Assembly (NCBI RefSeq): GCF_000737325.1 | Contig: NZ_CP011125.1 | Span: 3,100,001-3,164,000, forward strand | Direction: 5' to 3' | Source of the DNA: Sandaracinus amylolyticus | GTDB taxonomy: Bacteria; Myxococcota_A; Polyangia; Polyangiales; Sandaracinaceae | DNA: 64,000 nt | In this document: positions 45,911 through 54,517 of the stretch, in pieces | Layout of the letters: each line of letters opens with the position of its first letter | Position numbering within the stretch: position 1 is the stretch's first letter | Position numbers and translations under genes: made by a program | The notes under the pieces: model-generated | Told to the model about the DNA's origin: nothing | Databases searched by the model: none | What the model saw: the letters and a program-made list of their open reading frames with translations, nothing else

Positions 45911-45988
45911 GTACGGTTCTGGGAATCTGCGAAGAACGAGATTTTCAGAGAAGTTTTCGCGGGAGGTGAGTCCGCGAACGTCGAACAG

Positions 45989-46061
45989 AGCGGGAGACCG
46001 GATTCGAACCGGCGACGTTCAGCTTGGAAGGCTGACGCTCTACCAACTGAGCTACTCCCGC
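45989..46061 (-). tRNA. tRNA-Gly(TCC)
   Basis: The minus strand gives a 73-nt cloverleaf with acceptor GCGGGAG/CTCCCGC, anticodon arm TCAGC-CTTCCAA-GCTGA (anticodon TCC) and T-loop GGTTCGAATCC. Discriminator T; CCA not encoded. Confidence 0.96.
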
Positions 46062-46094
46062 GTAGCGAACGAGCGGGGATATGGAGAAGCGGAT

Positions 46095-46177
<83 letters not shown>

Positions 46178-46359
46178 GGGATGTCTAGCGATTTCGTCGT
46201 CTACTGAGCTGCGTCGTTCGGTGGCTGGCGTGCAGGGCTGGTTCAGCGGGGCCGGTCAGTAGCAGGTCGTTCGCGAGAAGACCGTTCGTTCGCGGAAAGA
46301 GAGTGAGAAAACGAGCCCGTCGAGCCAGCGTGTCAATCGGAGCGAGGGAATCGGGCTCG

Positions 46360-46432
46360 AGCTGACGGTGGGACTCGAACCCACGACCCCCTGTTTACAA
46401 AACAGGTGCTCTACCGATTGAGCTACGCCAGC
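46360..46432 (-). tRNA. tRNA-Thr(TGT)
   Basis: The minus strand gives a 73-nt cloverleaf with acceptor GCTGGCG/CGTCAGC (one G-T pair), anticodon arm CCTGT-TTTGTAA-ACAGG (anticodon TGT), and T-loop GGTTCGAGTCC. Discriminator T; CCA not encoded. It is the first gene after the operon promoter, and a 182-bp spacer separates it from tRNA-Tyr. Confidence 0.96.
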
Positions 46433-46524
46433 ACACCTTCCTGGCGCCCCGGAGAAGCAGAGCGGGCCGACACGGACTGCGGAGAACGGACCACTCCACC
46501 CGCGCGGGGAACGCGAGGGCGCGT

Positions 46525-46553
46525 TATGTACGGTGCCCTCGCAAAGCTGTCAA
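46525..46553 (-). promoter_or_regulatory. Sigma-70-type promoter of the tRNA-tuf super-operon
   Basis: On the minus strand TTGACA (46553-46548) and TACATA (46530-46525) are spaced by 17 bp, an excellent match for a housekeeping promoter. Transcription would start near 46518, about 85 bases before tRNA-Thr(TGT). An 8-bp inverted repeat (gcgagggc 46513-46520, gccctcgc 46535-46542) brackets the -10 box and could be an operator or affect initiation. Confidence 0.8.
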
Positions 46554-46621
46554 GCGAGATCGATGCACCCGGGTACGACGCTTGCTCGGATGCCGTCGTC
46601 GAGAGCCCCAGATCGTGGGGA

Positions 46622-47845
46622 TCATTGGTGAACAGGTGCGCTCGACGGGGCTGCCGCAGTGCTGGTCGGGGGGCGATCGGGAGCGTCGGCGGGCGATCCG
46701 AGAGCCCGCGCCGGCTCGGGCTCCAGGGGCGTGTCGGAGACCGGTCCTCCGAGCAGGAGCTGTCGGGCACGGTCGAGGTCGGTGCGCGTGCGCTCGACCC
46801 AGTCCGAGCGAACGCCGGTGCGCTCGACCATCAGCAGGGTCAGCTCCCAGTAGCGGATCGCGTGACGCACGAGCGGTCGGACGCGATCCGCGAGCTGACC
46901 GCGGTACTCGCGCCGGTAGATCTCGAGCGCGTCTCCGGTGAGGGGACGATCCGGCGGCGGGGGCGGAACGGGCGCTTCGGTGATCGCGCGATAGAGCTGC
47001 TCGTACATCGCGCCGATGCGGTAGCCCGCCGCGGCTGCCCAGCGCGCGTCGGTGTGGCGCATCGTGTCGAAGTACGCGCGCTGCGCGTCGAGGAGGAGCT
47101 GCGCGCGCCGATCGAGCGTCTCGCGCTGCGTCACCACGTCGGAGTCGGGGAGCACGAGCGCTTCCGAGCGAGCGCGGATCGTCTCGGCGAGCACGAAGTT
47201 CGCGGCGGCCGCGAAGTACTCGTCGGCGATGATCTCCTCGCCCTGGCGCGTGCGGTAGTAGGCGAGGGCGTCTCGTGCCGCGCGCTCCGCGTCTTCGACA
47301 CGACGGAGGCCGAAGAGCGCCTCGGCTCGACGCGCCATCGCCTCGAGCCGCTCGTCGCTGCGCAGATCGTCGCGATCGAGGAGCAGCTCGGCGGAGTCGA
47401 GCGCCGGCTCCCAACGCTCGAGCTCGACCAGCGCGGCGGTCATCAAGAAGCGCGCGTGCTTCGCGTCGGGCGCGTCGGGCGCGCGATCGAGCAGCATCGA
47501 CCAGCGCTCGACCGCGCCCGCGAGCTCGCCGCTGTTCTGGAGGCACAGCCCGGCGTTGTAGAGCGCAGGAGAGAGGAAGCGGCTGCTCGGGAACTCGGCG
47601 ACCACGCGATCGTAGAGCTCGACCGCCTGCGCGCACTCGCCACGCTGGCCGAGCTCGTACGCGCGCTGGAAGAGCTGGCTCGCGTCGTACGAGTCGAGCT
47701 CGAGCTCGCCGCCGCTCGTGCGGCGCGCGACGATGCGCGTCTCCTCGAGCTGCACCGCAGGGCCCGTCGCGGCGGTCGTGCGGGCTCCGCCGCACGCGGC
47801 GAGCAGAGCGAACGAGGACAGGGCGAGCAGCGCGCGCGTGATCAT
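46622..47845 (-). CDS. TPR-containing lipoprotein
   Basis: The 407-residue product starts at ATG 47845 with a lipoprotein signal (LALSSFALLAACGG). Helical repeats follow (for example QRGECAQAVELYDRVVAEFP and ALYNAGLCLQNSGELAGAVE), resembling BamD/YbgF-type TPR modules, then a Pro/Ala-rich tail. Such proteins organise envelope complexes. The gene ends 69 bp before the tRNA-tuf promoter, which reads in the same direction. Divergent from the sigma-factor gene. No specific partner can be named. Confidence 0.8.
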   Translation of the reverse strand: MITRALLALSSFALLAACGGARTTAATGPAVQLEETRIVARRTSGGELELDSYDASQLFQRAYELGQRGECAQAVELYDRVVAEFPSSRFLSPALYNAGLCLQNSGELAGAVERWSMLLDRAPDAPDAKHARFLMTAALVELERWEPALDSAELLLDRDDLRSDERLEAMARRAEALFGLRRVEDAERAARDALAYYRTRQGEEIIADEYFAAAANFVLAETIRARSEALVLPDSDVVTQRETLDRRAQLLLDAQRAYFDTMRHTDARWAAAAGYRIGAMYEQLYRAITEAPVPPPPPDRPLTGDALEIYRREYRGQLADRVRPLVRHAIRYWELTLLMVERTGVRSDWVERTRTDLDRARQLLLGGPVSDTPLEPEPARALGSPADAPDRPPTSTAAAPSSAPVHQ

Positions 47846-48177
47846 TCCGGCGAGGCCTCCGTCACGCGGGACAACGCGCGAACGGGAGAGTTCCTTGGGG
47901 CCTGAGCATGGGGCCGCGAGCAGCGGAACGGGAGCGTAACAGCGTAACAGGCTGTTGCGGTGCTCGGCCGTAACGCAGGGAGCCGAACGTTACGATCGGC
48001 GGCTCCGAGTTCTTCCTTCGTTCCGATTTTCTCTGTGATTTCGTGATCTAGCGGTCGGTGGCGCGAGTGGCACGCCGGCTGCTCAAGGGGCGGCCGCGGC
48101 TCGACGGGGACGACGAGCTGCGACCCGGACGGGGCCGGCAGCCTCGGGCTTTCTCTGCGGATCACGAAGGACGGGAC
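47846..48177. other. Gene-free divergent promoter region with repeated GTAAC
   Basis: It separates the TPR lipoprotein (minus) from the sigma-factor gene (plus). Bases 47934-47948 hold a tandem gcgtaac-agcgtaac; further cgtaac/gttacg copies occur at about 47969-47975 and 47986-47993. Such spaced GTAAC boxes resemble -35 elements of ECF promoters or activator sites; this is inference. The only reading frame (from 48058) is the unconserved-looking extension of the sigma gene. Confidence 0.5.
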
Positions 48178-48810
48178 ATGACGACGAATCGGTTCGAGAC
48201 GGCGGCGAAGCAGGCGGAGACGTGGAGCGACGACACCCTGCTCGCGCGGATGCTGCTGAAGGAGTCGCTCGCGTGGCGCGAGTTCCACCGCCGCTTCGAT
48301 CGCTTGGTCTATCGCTGCATCCACAAAGTCACGAGCCGCTTCCCGGGCTCGCTCTCGAGCGAAGACGTGCGCGAGATCTACGCGCAGTTCCTCCTCGGCC
48401 TGACGCGCCGCGACATGCACAAGCTCCGCACGTTCGACGCGGAGCGCGGCAACAAGCTGAGCTCGTGGGTCGGCATGCTCGCGACCAACGCAGCGTGGGA
48501 CTACCTGCGCACCGTCGCGCGCCAGCCGCAGTGCACGGAGCTCTCGGACGCGGAGAACGTCGGTGAGATCGAGGCCGACCCGTACACGCAGCTGCTCGAC
48601 AAGGAGCGCTGGGGCCGCATCGACGCGACGCTGCAGACCTTCTCGGCGAAGGATCGCACCTTCGTGCGCCTCTACTACATGGATGGCCTGACCCCCGAGG
48701 AGGTCGCCGAGGAGATGCACATCTCGGTGAAGACGGTCTACTCGAAGAAGCACAAGATCCGCTGCCGCCTCCAGCGCATGCTGCAGCCGATCGTCGATCA
48801 CGCGGCGTGA
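48178..48810 (+). CDS. ECF-type RNA polymerase sigma factor
   Basis: From ATG 48178 (MTTNRFETAAKQ) the product is 210 residues. Region 2 is visible as WREFHRRFDRLVYRCIHKV and LRTFDAERGNKLSSWVGMLATN, with AWDYLRTVARQ, and region 4 as FVRLYYMDGLTPEEVAEEM, then HISVKTVYSKKHKIR (a helix-turn-helix). No region 1.1 or 3, so it is group IV. The frame is open upstream to 48058, but that part is unlike the family. No anti-sigma gene is adjacent; plsY follows 36 bp later, so regulation must come from elsewhere or be transcriptional. Confidence 0.88.
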   Translation: MTTNRFETAAKQAETWSDDTLLARMLLKESLAWREFHRRFDRLVYRCIHKVTSRFPGSLSSEDVREIYAQFLLGLTRRDMHKLRTFDAERGNKLSSWVGMLATNAAWDYLRTVARQPQCTELSDAENVGEIEADPYTQLLDKERWGRIDATLQTFSAKDRTFVRLYYMDGLTPEEVAEEMHISVKTVYSKKHKIRCRLQRMLQPIVDHAA

Positions 48811-48846
48811 TGCCGCCGCGAGGCACGAGCCGTATGCTCCGCGGCC

Positions 48847-49440
48847 GTGCCGCCGTCCTGGATCGGTCCTGCGCTCGCGATCGTCGCCTATCTGGTGGGG
48901 TCGATCTCGTTCGCGCTGCTGATCGCACGACGCAAGGGCATCGACCTCTACGGTGAGGGAAGTGGGAATCCCGGTGCGACGAACGTCGGCCGGGTGATCG
49001 GGAAGAAGGAAGGACGCGCCGTCCTCCTGCTCGACGCGCTGAAGGGCGCGCTGCCGTACGGGGCGGCGGTGCTCGTGCTCGGTCGAGACGACGTGTGGAC
49101 CGCGGTCTGCGGCGTCGCAGCGGTGGTCGGGCATTGTTTGCCCGTGTGGCACCGCTTCCGCGGCGGGAAGGGCGCGGCGACGGCAGCCGGGGTGATGCTG
49201 GTCGCGCAGCCGATCGCGGGCGTGGCGGCGGTCGTCGGATACTTGGTGCTCAAACGAGTCACGCGGCGGGCGAGCGTGGGATCGCTCGTCGGCGCGGTGA
49301 TCGGTGCGGCGATCGTCGTCGCGCTCGAGGGCGCGCGATCGACGGTCGGGACGATGACGATCGCGGTCGCGGTCGTCGTGTGGCTGCGGCATGCGGACAA
49401 CCTGGTGCGGTTGGCGCGCGGGGAGGAGCCGCCGTCGTGA
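48847..49440 (+). CDS. plsY: Glycerol-3-phosphate acyltransferase PlsY
   Basis: The 197-residue membrane enzyme transfers acyl from acyl-phosphate to glycerol-3-phosphate, the first step of phospholipid synthesis. The three conserved motifs are present: SGNPGATNVGRVIGKKEG, GHCLPVWHRFRGGKGAAT, and the C-terminal RHADNLVRLARGEE. Five hydrophobic helices are visible. A GTG start at 48847 is chosen (MPPSWIGPALAIVAYLVGS). The stop shares one base with the M16-like gene. Confidence 0.95.
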   Translation: MPPSWIGPALAIVAYLVGSISFALLIARRKGIDLYGEGSGNPGATNVGRVIGKKEGRAVLLLDALKGALPYGAAVLVLGRDDVWTAVCGVAAVVGHCLPVWHRFRGGKGAATAAGVMLVAQPIAGVAAVVGYLVLKRVTRRASVGSLVGAVIGAAIVVALEGARSTVGTMTIAVAVVVWLRHADNLVRLARGEEPPS

Positions 49441-51731
49441 TGCGCGCGCTCGCTGTGATCGTGGCGAGCGTGGTGCTCGTCGCGTGTGGAGGCGCGCCGC
49501 GGGCGGTGGTGCCACGCGCCGTGAGCTCGTCGGGGGACGAGCACGTCGCGTCGATCGGCGATGCGTCGCTCTCGGTGATCGCGCGGCCGAGCGATGGGCG
49601 CACGTGGGTGTCGCTCTGGATCGACGCGGGATCGCGCGATGCGCAGCCGGCGGCGATCGCGACGGTCGCGGCCTGGGCCATCGCAGACGGGCGCGAGATC
49701 GAGGCGCGCGTGATCCCGGACGGGACCGAGCTGCACGTCGGGTGCGAGAGCGCGCAGATCGAGGTGTGCGTCGAGGCGCTCGCGGGCGTGCTCGCGACGA
49801 GGACGATCGACGAGCACGCGCTCGATGCCGCGTTGGAGCGGCTGCGCGCGGCGCGGCGTGGCTCGCGCGCGGACGTCGAGCGGGCGGCCGATCGGCTCGC
49901 GATCGCCGCGCTCACCGGCGATGCGCCCGGGATGGACCCGCTCGGCGACGCGAGTGAGGATGCGTCGATCACGCGCGCCGAGATCGAGCGCTTCGTCGCG
50001 ACCCACTACGGGCCGGCGCGCGCGCTGTTCGTGGTGATCGGAGACGCGGACGAAGCGCGGGTGCGCGCGGCGATCGCGGACGCGCTCGGGCGCGCCCCCG
50101 GCGCGATGACGAGCCGCACGGTGCGCGCGTTCGAGCCGAGCGTCGGCGCGCGCGTCGAGGTCGACGACCAGAGCGCGACCAGCGTCGCGATCGCAGTGCG
50201 CGACGTGCCGCACGCGCTCGCAATCGCGCGGCGTGCGACCGCCGAGCTCGAAGGCGGGAGCGCGAGCGTGTTCCCGCTGCGTGGCGGTGAGATCGTGCTC
50301 GTGCGCGGCCGCGACGCGGACGAGGTGATCGCGGCCGCGACGTACGCACGCGCGCTCGGAGGAGAGCGCCCGGACGCGCTCGCCGAGGACGATCCGCGCT
50401 CGCTTGCGCGGCGAGTCGGCGCGCGGTGGGTCGCGCGCACGAGCGAGCGCGTCGAGGGTGGGCTCGGCGTCGGTGCGGTGATCGCGGGCGGGCGCGGCGA
50501 CGCTGACGCCGACGATCCCGATGCGCGAGCGCGCGAGGAAGCGACCGCGCGGATCGACGCGCTCGCACGCGCGAGCGACGCCGCGTCGCGCGGCGAAGGA
50601 TTGCGCGAGGAGACGAGCGCGCACGGCGTTTCGATCCGCGATGCGCACGGCACCCGTGTCGCGGTGCGCGCAGCGCCGATCGGACGCGTCGCGATCGCGG
50701 TGTCGATCGCGGGCGGCGTGCGCGACGAGCCCGCTCGCGTGCAAGGGCGGAGCGCGCTCCTCGCGCGCCTGCTCGCGCGCTGCATCGACGCGCACGAAGC
50801 GGGTGCGTGGGTCGATGCGAGCTCGTTCGGCGCGAGCGTGGAGGTCGCTCCGGCGCGTGCGCTCGACGCGATCGAGCACGTGACGCGCTGCGTGCGCAGG
50901 ATGGGGTGGAGCCCGGCGTCGCTCGAGGACGCGCGCGCGCGCGCGATCGCCTCGCTCGACGGCGACAGCGAGCGGCTGGCGCGCGCCGCATCGGTGCTGG
51001 TGCCGGGCGCGCCTGGGATGATCGCGCCTTCGGGCACGCTCGCGTCGCTCGCCGCGATCGACCCGCGTTCGGTCGAGCGCGCATGGGCGAGGCTCGCGAC
51101 GCGTGGCGCGGTGTCTCTCGCGATCGTCGGTGACGTCGACGCAGGGCCGATCGCGCGTGCGGCGTTGCTCGGGCTCGTGTCGCTGCCTGCGCCCGAGAGC
51201 ACGCGCCCGAGCGACGCGGTCGCGAGCGTCGGGGGAGAGGAGATCGTCGCGGTGCGCTCGCTCGACGAGCGCGTCGAGGTGACGATCGCGCTGCGTGATC
51301 CCACTCCGCGTGCGAGCGACGACGTGGGCGCGCGCGCGGCGCTCGATGCGTGGATCGCGGCGCTCGACGGGCCCGCGCTGCGCGTCGCGTGGGCGCGATC
51401 CGGTGCCGGTGCGGAAGGTGCGTGGATCGCGATCGCGGTGCGCGGCGACGAAGAGACGATCACGACGTTGCCGGCGCGCATCGAGCGCGCGCGAGAGGCT
51501 GCACGATCACGGATCGACGAGGCAGTCCAGGGCGCGATCCGAACGACGCGCGAGTCGCGCGCTCGAGACGCCGCGACCGCGCGGGCGAGCGCGCGCCATC
51601 TCGCGCGAGGCGACGACGATCACGCCATCGACGCGGACGCGTCCGCGCGCACCGCGCGCGCGCTGGTCGACGGCACGCCTCGTTACGTCATCGCGCGTCC
51701 GGCTGCGGCCGAGGAGCAGCGCGGGCGTTGA
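49440..51731 (+). CDS. M16-like lipoprotein, probably inactive
   Basis: The 763-residue lipoprotein (lipobox VLVACG) shows a two-half architecture like M16 peptidases: an N-terminal SLWIDAGSRDAQPAAIATVA block where active enzymes have HxxEH, later domains with HYGPARALFVVIGDADEARV, then a second half starting near VAIAVSIAGGVRDEPA. The zinc motif is missing in both halves, so it is likely a non-catalytic relative. It starts in a TGATG overlap with plsY. Family assignment rests on overall pattern only. Confidence 0.65.
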   Translation: MRALAVIVASVVLVACGGAPRAVVPRAVSSSGDEHVASIGDASLSVIARPSDGRTWVSLWIDAGSRDAQPAAIATVAAWAIADGREIEARVIPDGTELHVGCESAQIEVCVEALAGVLATRTIDEHALDAALERLRAARRGSRADVERAADRLAIAALTGDAPGMDPLGDASEDASITRAEIERFVATHYGPARALFVVIGDADEARVRAAIADALGRAPGAMTSRTVRAFEPSVGARVEVDDQSATSVAIAVRDVPHALAIARRATAELEGGSASVFPLRGGEIVLVRGRDADEVIAAATYARALGGERPDALAEDDPRSLARRVGARWVARTSERVEGGLGVGAVIAGGRGDADADDPDARAREEATARIDALARASDAASRGEGLREETSAHGVSIRDAHGTRVAVRAAPIGRVAIAVSIAGGVRDEPARVQGRSALLARLLARCIDAHEAGAWVDASSFGASVEVAPARALDAIEHVTRCVRRMGWSPASLEDARARAIASLDGDSERLARAASVLVPGAPGMIAPSGTLASLAAIDPRSVERAWARLATRGAVSLAIVGDVDAGPIARAALLGLVSLPAPESTRPSDAVASVGGEEIVAVRSLDERVEVTIALRDPTPRASDDVGARAALDAWIAALDGPALRVAWARSGAGAEGAWIAIAVRGDEETITTLPARIERAREAARSRIDEAVQGAIRTTRESRARDAATARASARHLARGDDDHAIDADASARTARALVDGTPRYVIARPAAAEEQRGR

Positions 51732-51756
51732 CCCTCCGCCACGCGCGTGGCATACG
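51728..51756 (+). promoter_or_regulatory. Promoter of tetR, apparently leaderless transcript
   Basis: TTGACC (51728-51733) and CATACG (51751-51756) are spaced by 17 bp. The expected start point, about 7 bp after the -10, is 51763-51764, exactly at the GTG start codon. The -35 overlaps the stop of the upstream gene. A leaderless mRNA is inferred. Confidence 0.55.
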
Positions 51757-51763
51757 CCCGCGC

Positions 51764-52459
51764 GTGCCGAATGAACGGCCATTCAGCGCAGGCGACGAGG
51801 GCGAGGAGGACGCCGCGCCCGCGCGCCCCACGAAGTCGAAGGCCAAGCGCGCGTCCGACCGCGGCGGCCCCGACAAGCGCGAGCGCATCCTGCGCGCCGC
51901 CATCCGCGTGTTCGCGCGCAAGGGCTTCTACGCCACGCGCGTCAGCGAGATCGCGAAGGCCGCGGGCGTCGCCGACGGCACCATCTATCTCTATTTCAAG
52001 AACAAGGACGACGTCCTCGTCTCGATCTTCGAGGACCGCATCTCGAAGCTCATCAAGGTGCTGCGCAGCGAGCTCGAGCAGGGCGGCACCTTCGACGAGA
52101 AGTTCCGTCGCGTGATCGAGCTCCAGCTCGGTCTGCTCGAAGGACAGCGCGACCTCGCGGAGGTCGTCACGGTGAACCTTCGTCAGTCGTCGCGATTGCT
52201 GAAGCAGTACGCGACGCCGCTCTTCACCGAGTACCTCGAGGTGATCGCGGGGCTCGTCGCGCAGGGACAGCGCGAAGGGGTCGTTCGTCCGGATCTGAAT
52301 CCCCGCATCCTGGCGCGTGCGTTGTGGGGCGCGCTCGATGGTGTCGCGGTGACTTGGGCGCTCGGTGGAGGGGGCGAATCGGGCCAGCTCCATCGCGCTG
52401 CTTCGCAGGTTGCGAGCGTGTTTCTGGAGGGTGTTCGTCGCAACGCAGACCGTGCTTGA
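51764..52459 (+). CDS. TetR/AcrR-family transcriptional regulator
   Basis: The 231-residue protein starts at GTG 51764. After a 35-residue charged arm comes the TetR DNA-binding domain: RERILRAAIRVFARKGFYAT, VSEIAKAAGVADGTIYLYF and KNKDDVLVSIFE, about residues 40-85, and a helical ligand domain resembling the FadR-type repressors of fatty-acid degradation. It lies directly upstream of etfBA, which supports a role in acyl-CoA oxidation. The palindrome ATGAACGGCCATTCAG overlaps codons 3-8, so it is probably autoregulated. The ligand (acyl-CoA?) is inferred. Confidence 0.88.
   Translation: MPNERPFSAGDEGEEDAAPARPTKSKAKRASDRGGPDKRERILRAAIRVFARKGFYATRVSEIAKAAGVADGTIYLYFKNKDDVLVSIFEDRISKLIKVLRSELEQGGTFDEKFRRVIELQLGLLEGQRDLAEVVTVNLRQSSRLLKQYATPLFTEYLEVIAGLVAQGQREGVVRPDLNPRILARALWGALDGVAVTWALGGGGESGQLHRAASQVASVFLEGVRRNADRA
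51771..51786. promoter_or_regulatory. Candidate TetR operator ATGAACGGCCATTCAG at its own start
   Basis: It is a 14-bp imperfect palindrome TGAAC-GGCC-ATTCA, located about +8 to +23 of the proposed transcript, inside the coding sequence. It shares TGAAC-N4-ATTCAG with 27529-27544 and 18143-18158. A repressor bound here would block its own transcript. Confidence 0.6.
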
Positions 52460-52500
52460 CACACTGCGTCGTGGCTTCTACATCGCCGCTGGTTTTCGTT

Positions 52501-52530
52501 GGTGACGCACCTCACGAGGTGCAGAGTCAC
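52501..52530 (+). promoter_or_regulatory. Stem-loop in the etfBA leader
   Basis: Bases 52507-52522 (gcacct-cacg-aggtgc) form a perfect hairpin, enlarged by outer arms gtgac (52502-52506) and gtcac (52526-52530) with a 3-base bulge. It lies between the tetR stop and the etfB ribosome site (taggaggg, about 52555-52562). It may be a weak terminator of tetR or a regulatory structure; there is no T-run. Confidence 0.5.
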
Positions 52531-52567
52531 CTGCTTCTTCCTCGATTCGTCCCGTAGGAGGGCTCAC

Positions 52568-53401
52568 GTGAAAATCCTCGTTCCCGTCAAGCGCGTCGCG
52601 GATCCCGACAACGCGAACAAGGTGAAGGTCTCGCCCGACGGTCAGCGCGTGACGTCGGACGGGCTCGAGTGGAAGCTGAACCCGTTCGACGAGTACGCCG
52701 TCGAGGCCGCGCTGCGCATCAACGAGAACGGCGCGAGCGGCGAGAAGCTCGGCGAGGTCGTCGTGGTGAGCCTCGGTCCGGACGACGTGCAGACGACGCT
52801 GCGTCAGCCGCTCGCGATGGGCGCGGACCGCGGCGTGCAGATCAAGGCGACCGACGATCAGCTCGACTCGAGCGTGGTCGCGAAGGCGCTCAAGGCGCTC
52901 GTCGACGCGGAGAAGCCCGACCTCGTGCTGATGGGCAAGCAGGCGGTCGACGGCGACTCGAACACCGCGGGCCAGATGCTCGCGGAGCTGCTCGGCTGGC
53001 CGATGGCGACGTTCGCGATGGCCCTCGAGGTCGACGCGAGCGGCAAGGCGATCAAGGTGGGCCGCGAGGTCGACACCGGCGTGCTCACCGTGAAGGTGAC
53101 GCTGCCTGCCGTCGTGACGGTCGACCTGCGCATCGTGTCGCCCGCCGCGGTGAAGAACAGCAAGACGCCGGACAGCCACAAGTACAACGAGGGCGCGCGC
53201 TACGCGTCGCTCAAGGGCATCATGGCCGCCAAGAAGAAGCCGATCGACGTCAAGTCGCTCGCGGATCTCGGCGTCACGAGCGCGCCCGTCGTGAAGTACT
53301 CGAAGTTCGAGCTGCCGCCCGCGCGCTCGGGCCAGGTCAAGTACGTCGAGTCGGTGCAGGAGCTCGTCACGAAGCTCCGCACCGAGGCGAAGGTCCTCTG
53401 A
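52568..53401 (+). CDS. etfB: Electron transfer flavoprotein beta subunit
   Basis: The 277-residue subunit starts at GTG 52568 after the strong ribosome site AGGAGGG. It has MKILVPVKRVADPDNANKVK at the N-terminus, VLMGKQAVDGDSNTAGQMLA with the nucleotide-binding residues, and the long C-terminal arm. With EtfA it takes electrons from acyl-CoA dehydrogenases and passes them to ETF:quinone oxidoreductase. At 277 residues it is slightly long for the family (about 250). Confidence 0.96.
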   Translation: MKILVPVKRVADPDNANKVKVSPDGQRVTSDGLEWKLNPFDEYAVEAALRINENGASGEKLGEVVVVSLGPDDVQTTLRQPLAMGADRGVQIKATDDQLDSSVVAKALKALVDAEKPDLVLMGKQAVDGDSNTAGQMLAELLGWPMATFAMALEVDASGKAIKVGREVDTGVLTVKVTLPAVVTVDLRIVSPAAVKNSKTPDSHKYNEGARYASLKGIMAAKKKPIDVKSLADLGVTSAPVVKYSKFELPPARSGQVKYVESVQELVTKLRTEAKVL

Positions 53402-53446
53402 GCCGCTGTTCCTGAACCCAGCGCGAGAAAGTAAGGAGACGGGAAC

Positions 53447-54421
53447 ATGACGGATGTCCTGGTTGTCGCGGAGCTCCTCGAAGGTGGGATGCGCCGCAGC
53501 ACGCTGAGCGCGGTCAACTTCGCCAAGCAGGTCGCCGAGGGAACGGGCGGCTCGTTCGACATCCTCGCGATCGGCGAGGGCGCGGACAACGCGGCGTCGC
53601 AGCTCTCGGGCTACGGCGCGCGCAAGATCTTCACTGCGGAGATCGAGGGCGGGTACGTCGCGGAGAAGTACGCGCCGACGGTCGCCGAGGTGGCGAAGAG
53701 CGGTGACTACGGCGTCGTGTCGGCGACGGCGACGACGTACGGCAAGGACCTGCTTCCGCGCGTCGCGGCGCGCCTCGAGGCGGGCGTCGCGAGCGACATC
53801 GCGAGCGTCGCGGTCGACGGCGGGAAGATCGTCTATCGCCGCCCGATGTACGCCGGCAACGTGTTCGGCTACTGCACGGTCGAGACGCCGATCCAGGTGG
53901 TCACCGTGCGTCAGACCGAGTTCGAGGCGGCGGCGGAGAGCGGTGGATCGAGCGACACCGAGTCGGTCTCGATCGCCGAGGACGACGCGGCGTCGCGCGT
54001 GGAGTTCGTGTCGCTCGAGTCGCAGAAGAGCGAGCGCCCCGAGCTCACTGAGGCGGAGATCGTCGTGTCGGGCGGTCGCGCGCTGAAGAGCGCGGAGAAC
54101 TTCAAGACGGTGCTCGAGCCGCTCGTCGACACGCTCGGAGCGGCGATGGGCGCGTCGCGCGCGGCGGCGGACGCGGGCTACGTGCCGAACGATCTGCAGG
54201 TCGGTCAGACCGGCAAGGTCGTCGCGCCGAAGCTCTACTTCGCGGTCGGCATCAGCGGCGCGATCCAGCACCTCGCGGGCATGAAGGGCTCGAAGGTGAT
54301 CGTCGCGATCAACAAGGACAAGGAAGCGCCGATCGCGCAGGTCGCGGACTACTTCCTCGTCGGCGATCTCTTCCAGGTCATCCCGGAGCTGACGGGCGAG
54401 ATCAAGAAGGCGCGCGGCTGA
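53447..54421 (+). CDS. etfA: Electron transfer flavoprotein alpha subunit
   Basis: The 324-residue subunit has the FAD-binding region typical of Etf[61 protein letters not shown] and [20 protein letters not shown]. The ATG at 53447 is preceded by aaggaga. It follows etfB by 45 bp and ends before an intrinsic terminator. Confidence 0.97.
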   Translation: MTDVLVVAELLEGGMRRSTLSAVNFAKQVAEGTGGSFDILAIGEGADNAASQLSGYGARKIFTAEIEGGYVAEKYAPTVAEVAKSGDYGVVSATATTYGKDLLPRVAARLEAGVASDIASVAVDGGKIVYRRPMYAGNVFGYCTVETPIQVVTVRQTEFEAAAESGGSSDTESVSIAEDDAASRVEFVSLESQKSERPELTEAEIVVSGGRALKSAENFKTVLEPLVDTLGAAMGASRAAADAGYVPNDLQVGQTGKVVAPKLYFAVGISGAIQHLAGMKGSKVIVAINKDKEAPIAQVADYFLVGDLFQVIPELTGEIKKARG

Positions 54422-54449
54422 GCCATCGGATCGAGCTCGCGTGAACGAG

Positions 54450-54488
54450 ACCGCGCGCGGCGGAAGCTGCGCGCGGTTTCGTGTTCCG
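54450..54488 (+). terminator. Terminator of the tetR-etfBA operon
   Basis: Bases 54450-54458 (accgcgcgc) pair perfectly with 54469-54477, and TTTCGTGTTCC follows on the plus strand. It lies 28 bp after etfA. Confidence 0.75.
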
Positions 54489-54517
54489 TCGGTCGAACGT
54501 TGGTATGTTGCGCCCCG

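Noticed and set aside
46331-46336. Second TTGACA on the minus strand, between tRNA-Thr(TGT) and tRNA-Tyr
   Set aside because: No acceptable -10 box lies 16-18 bp downstream, so I did not call an internal promoter.
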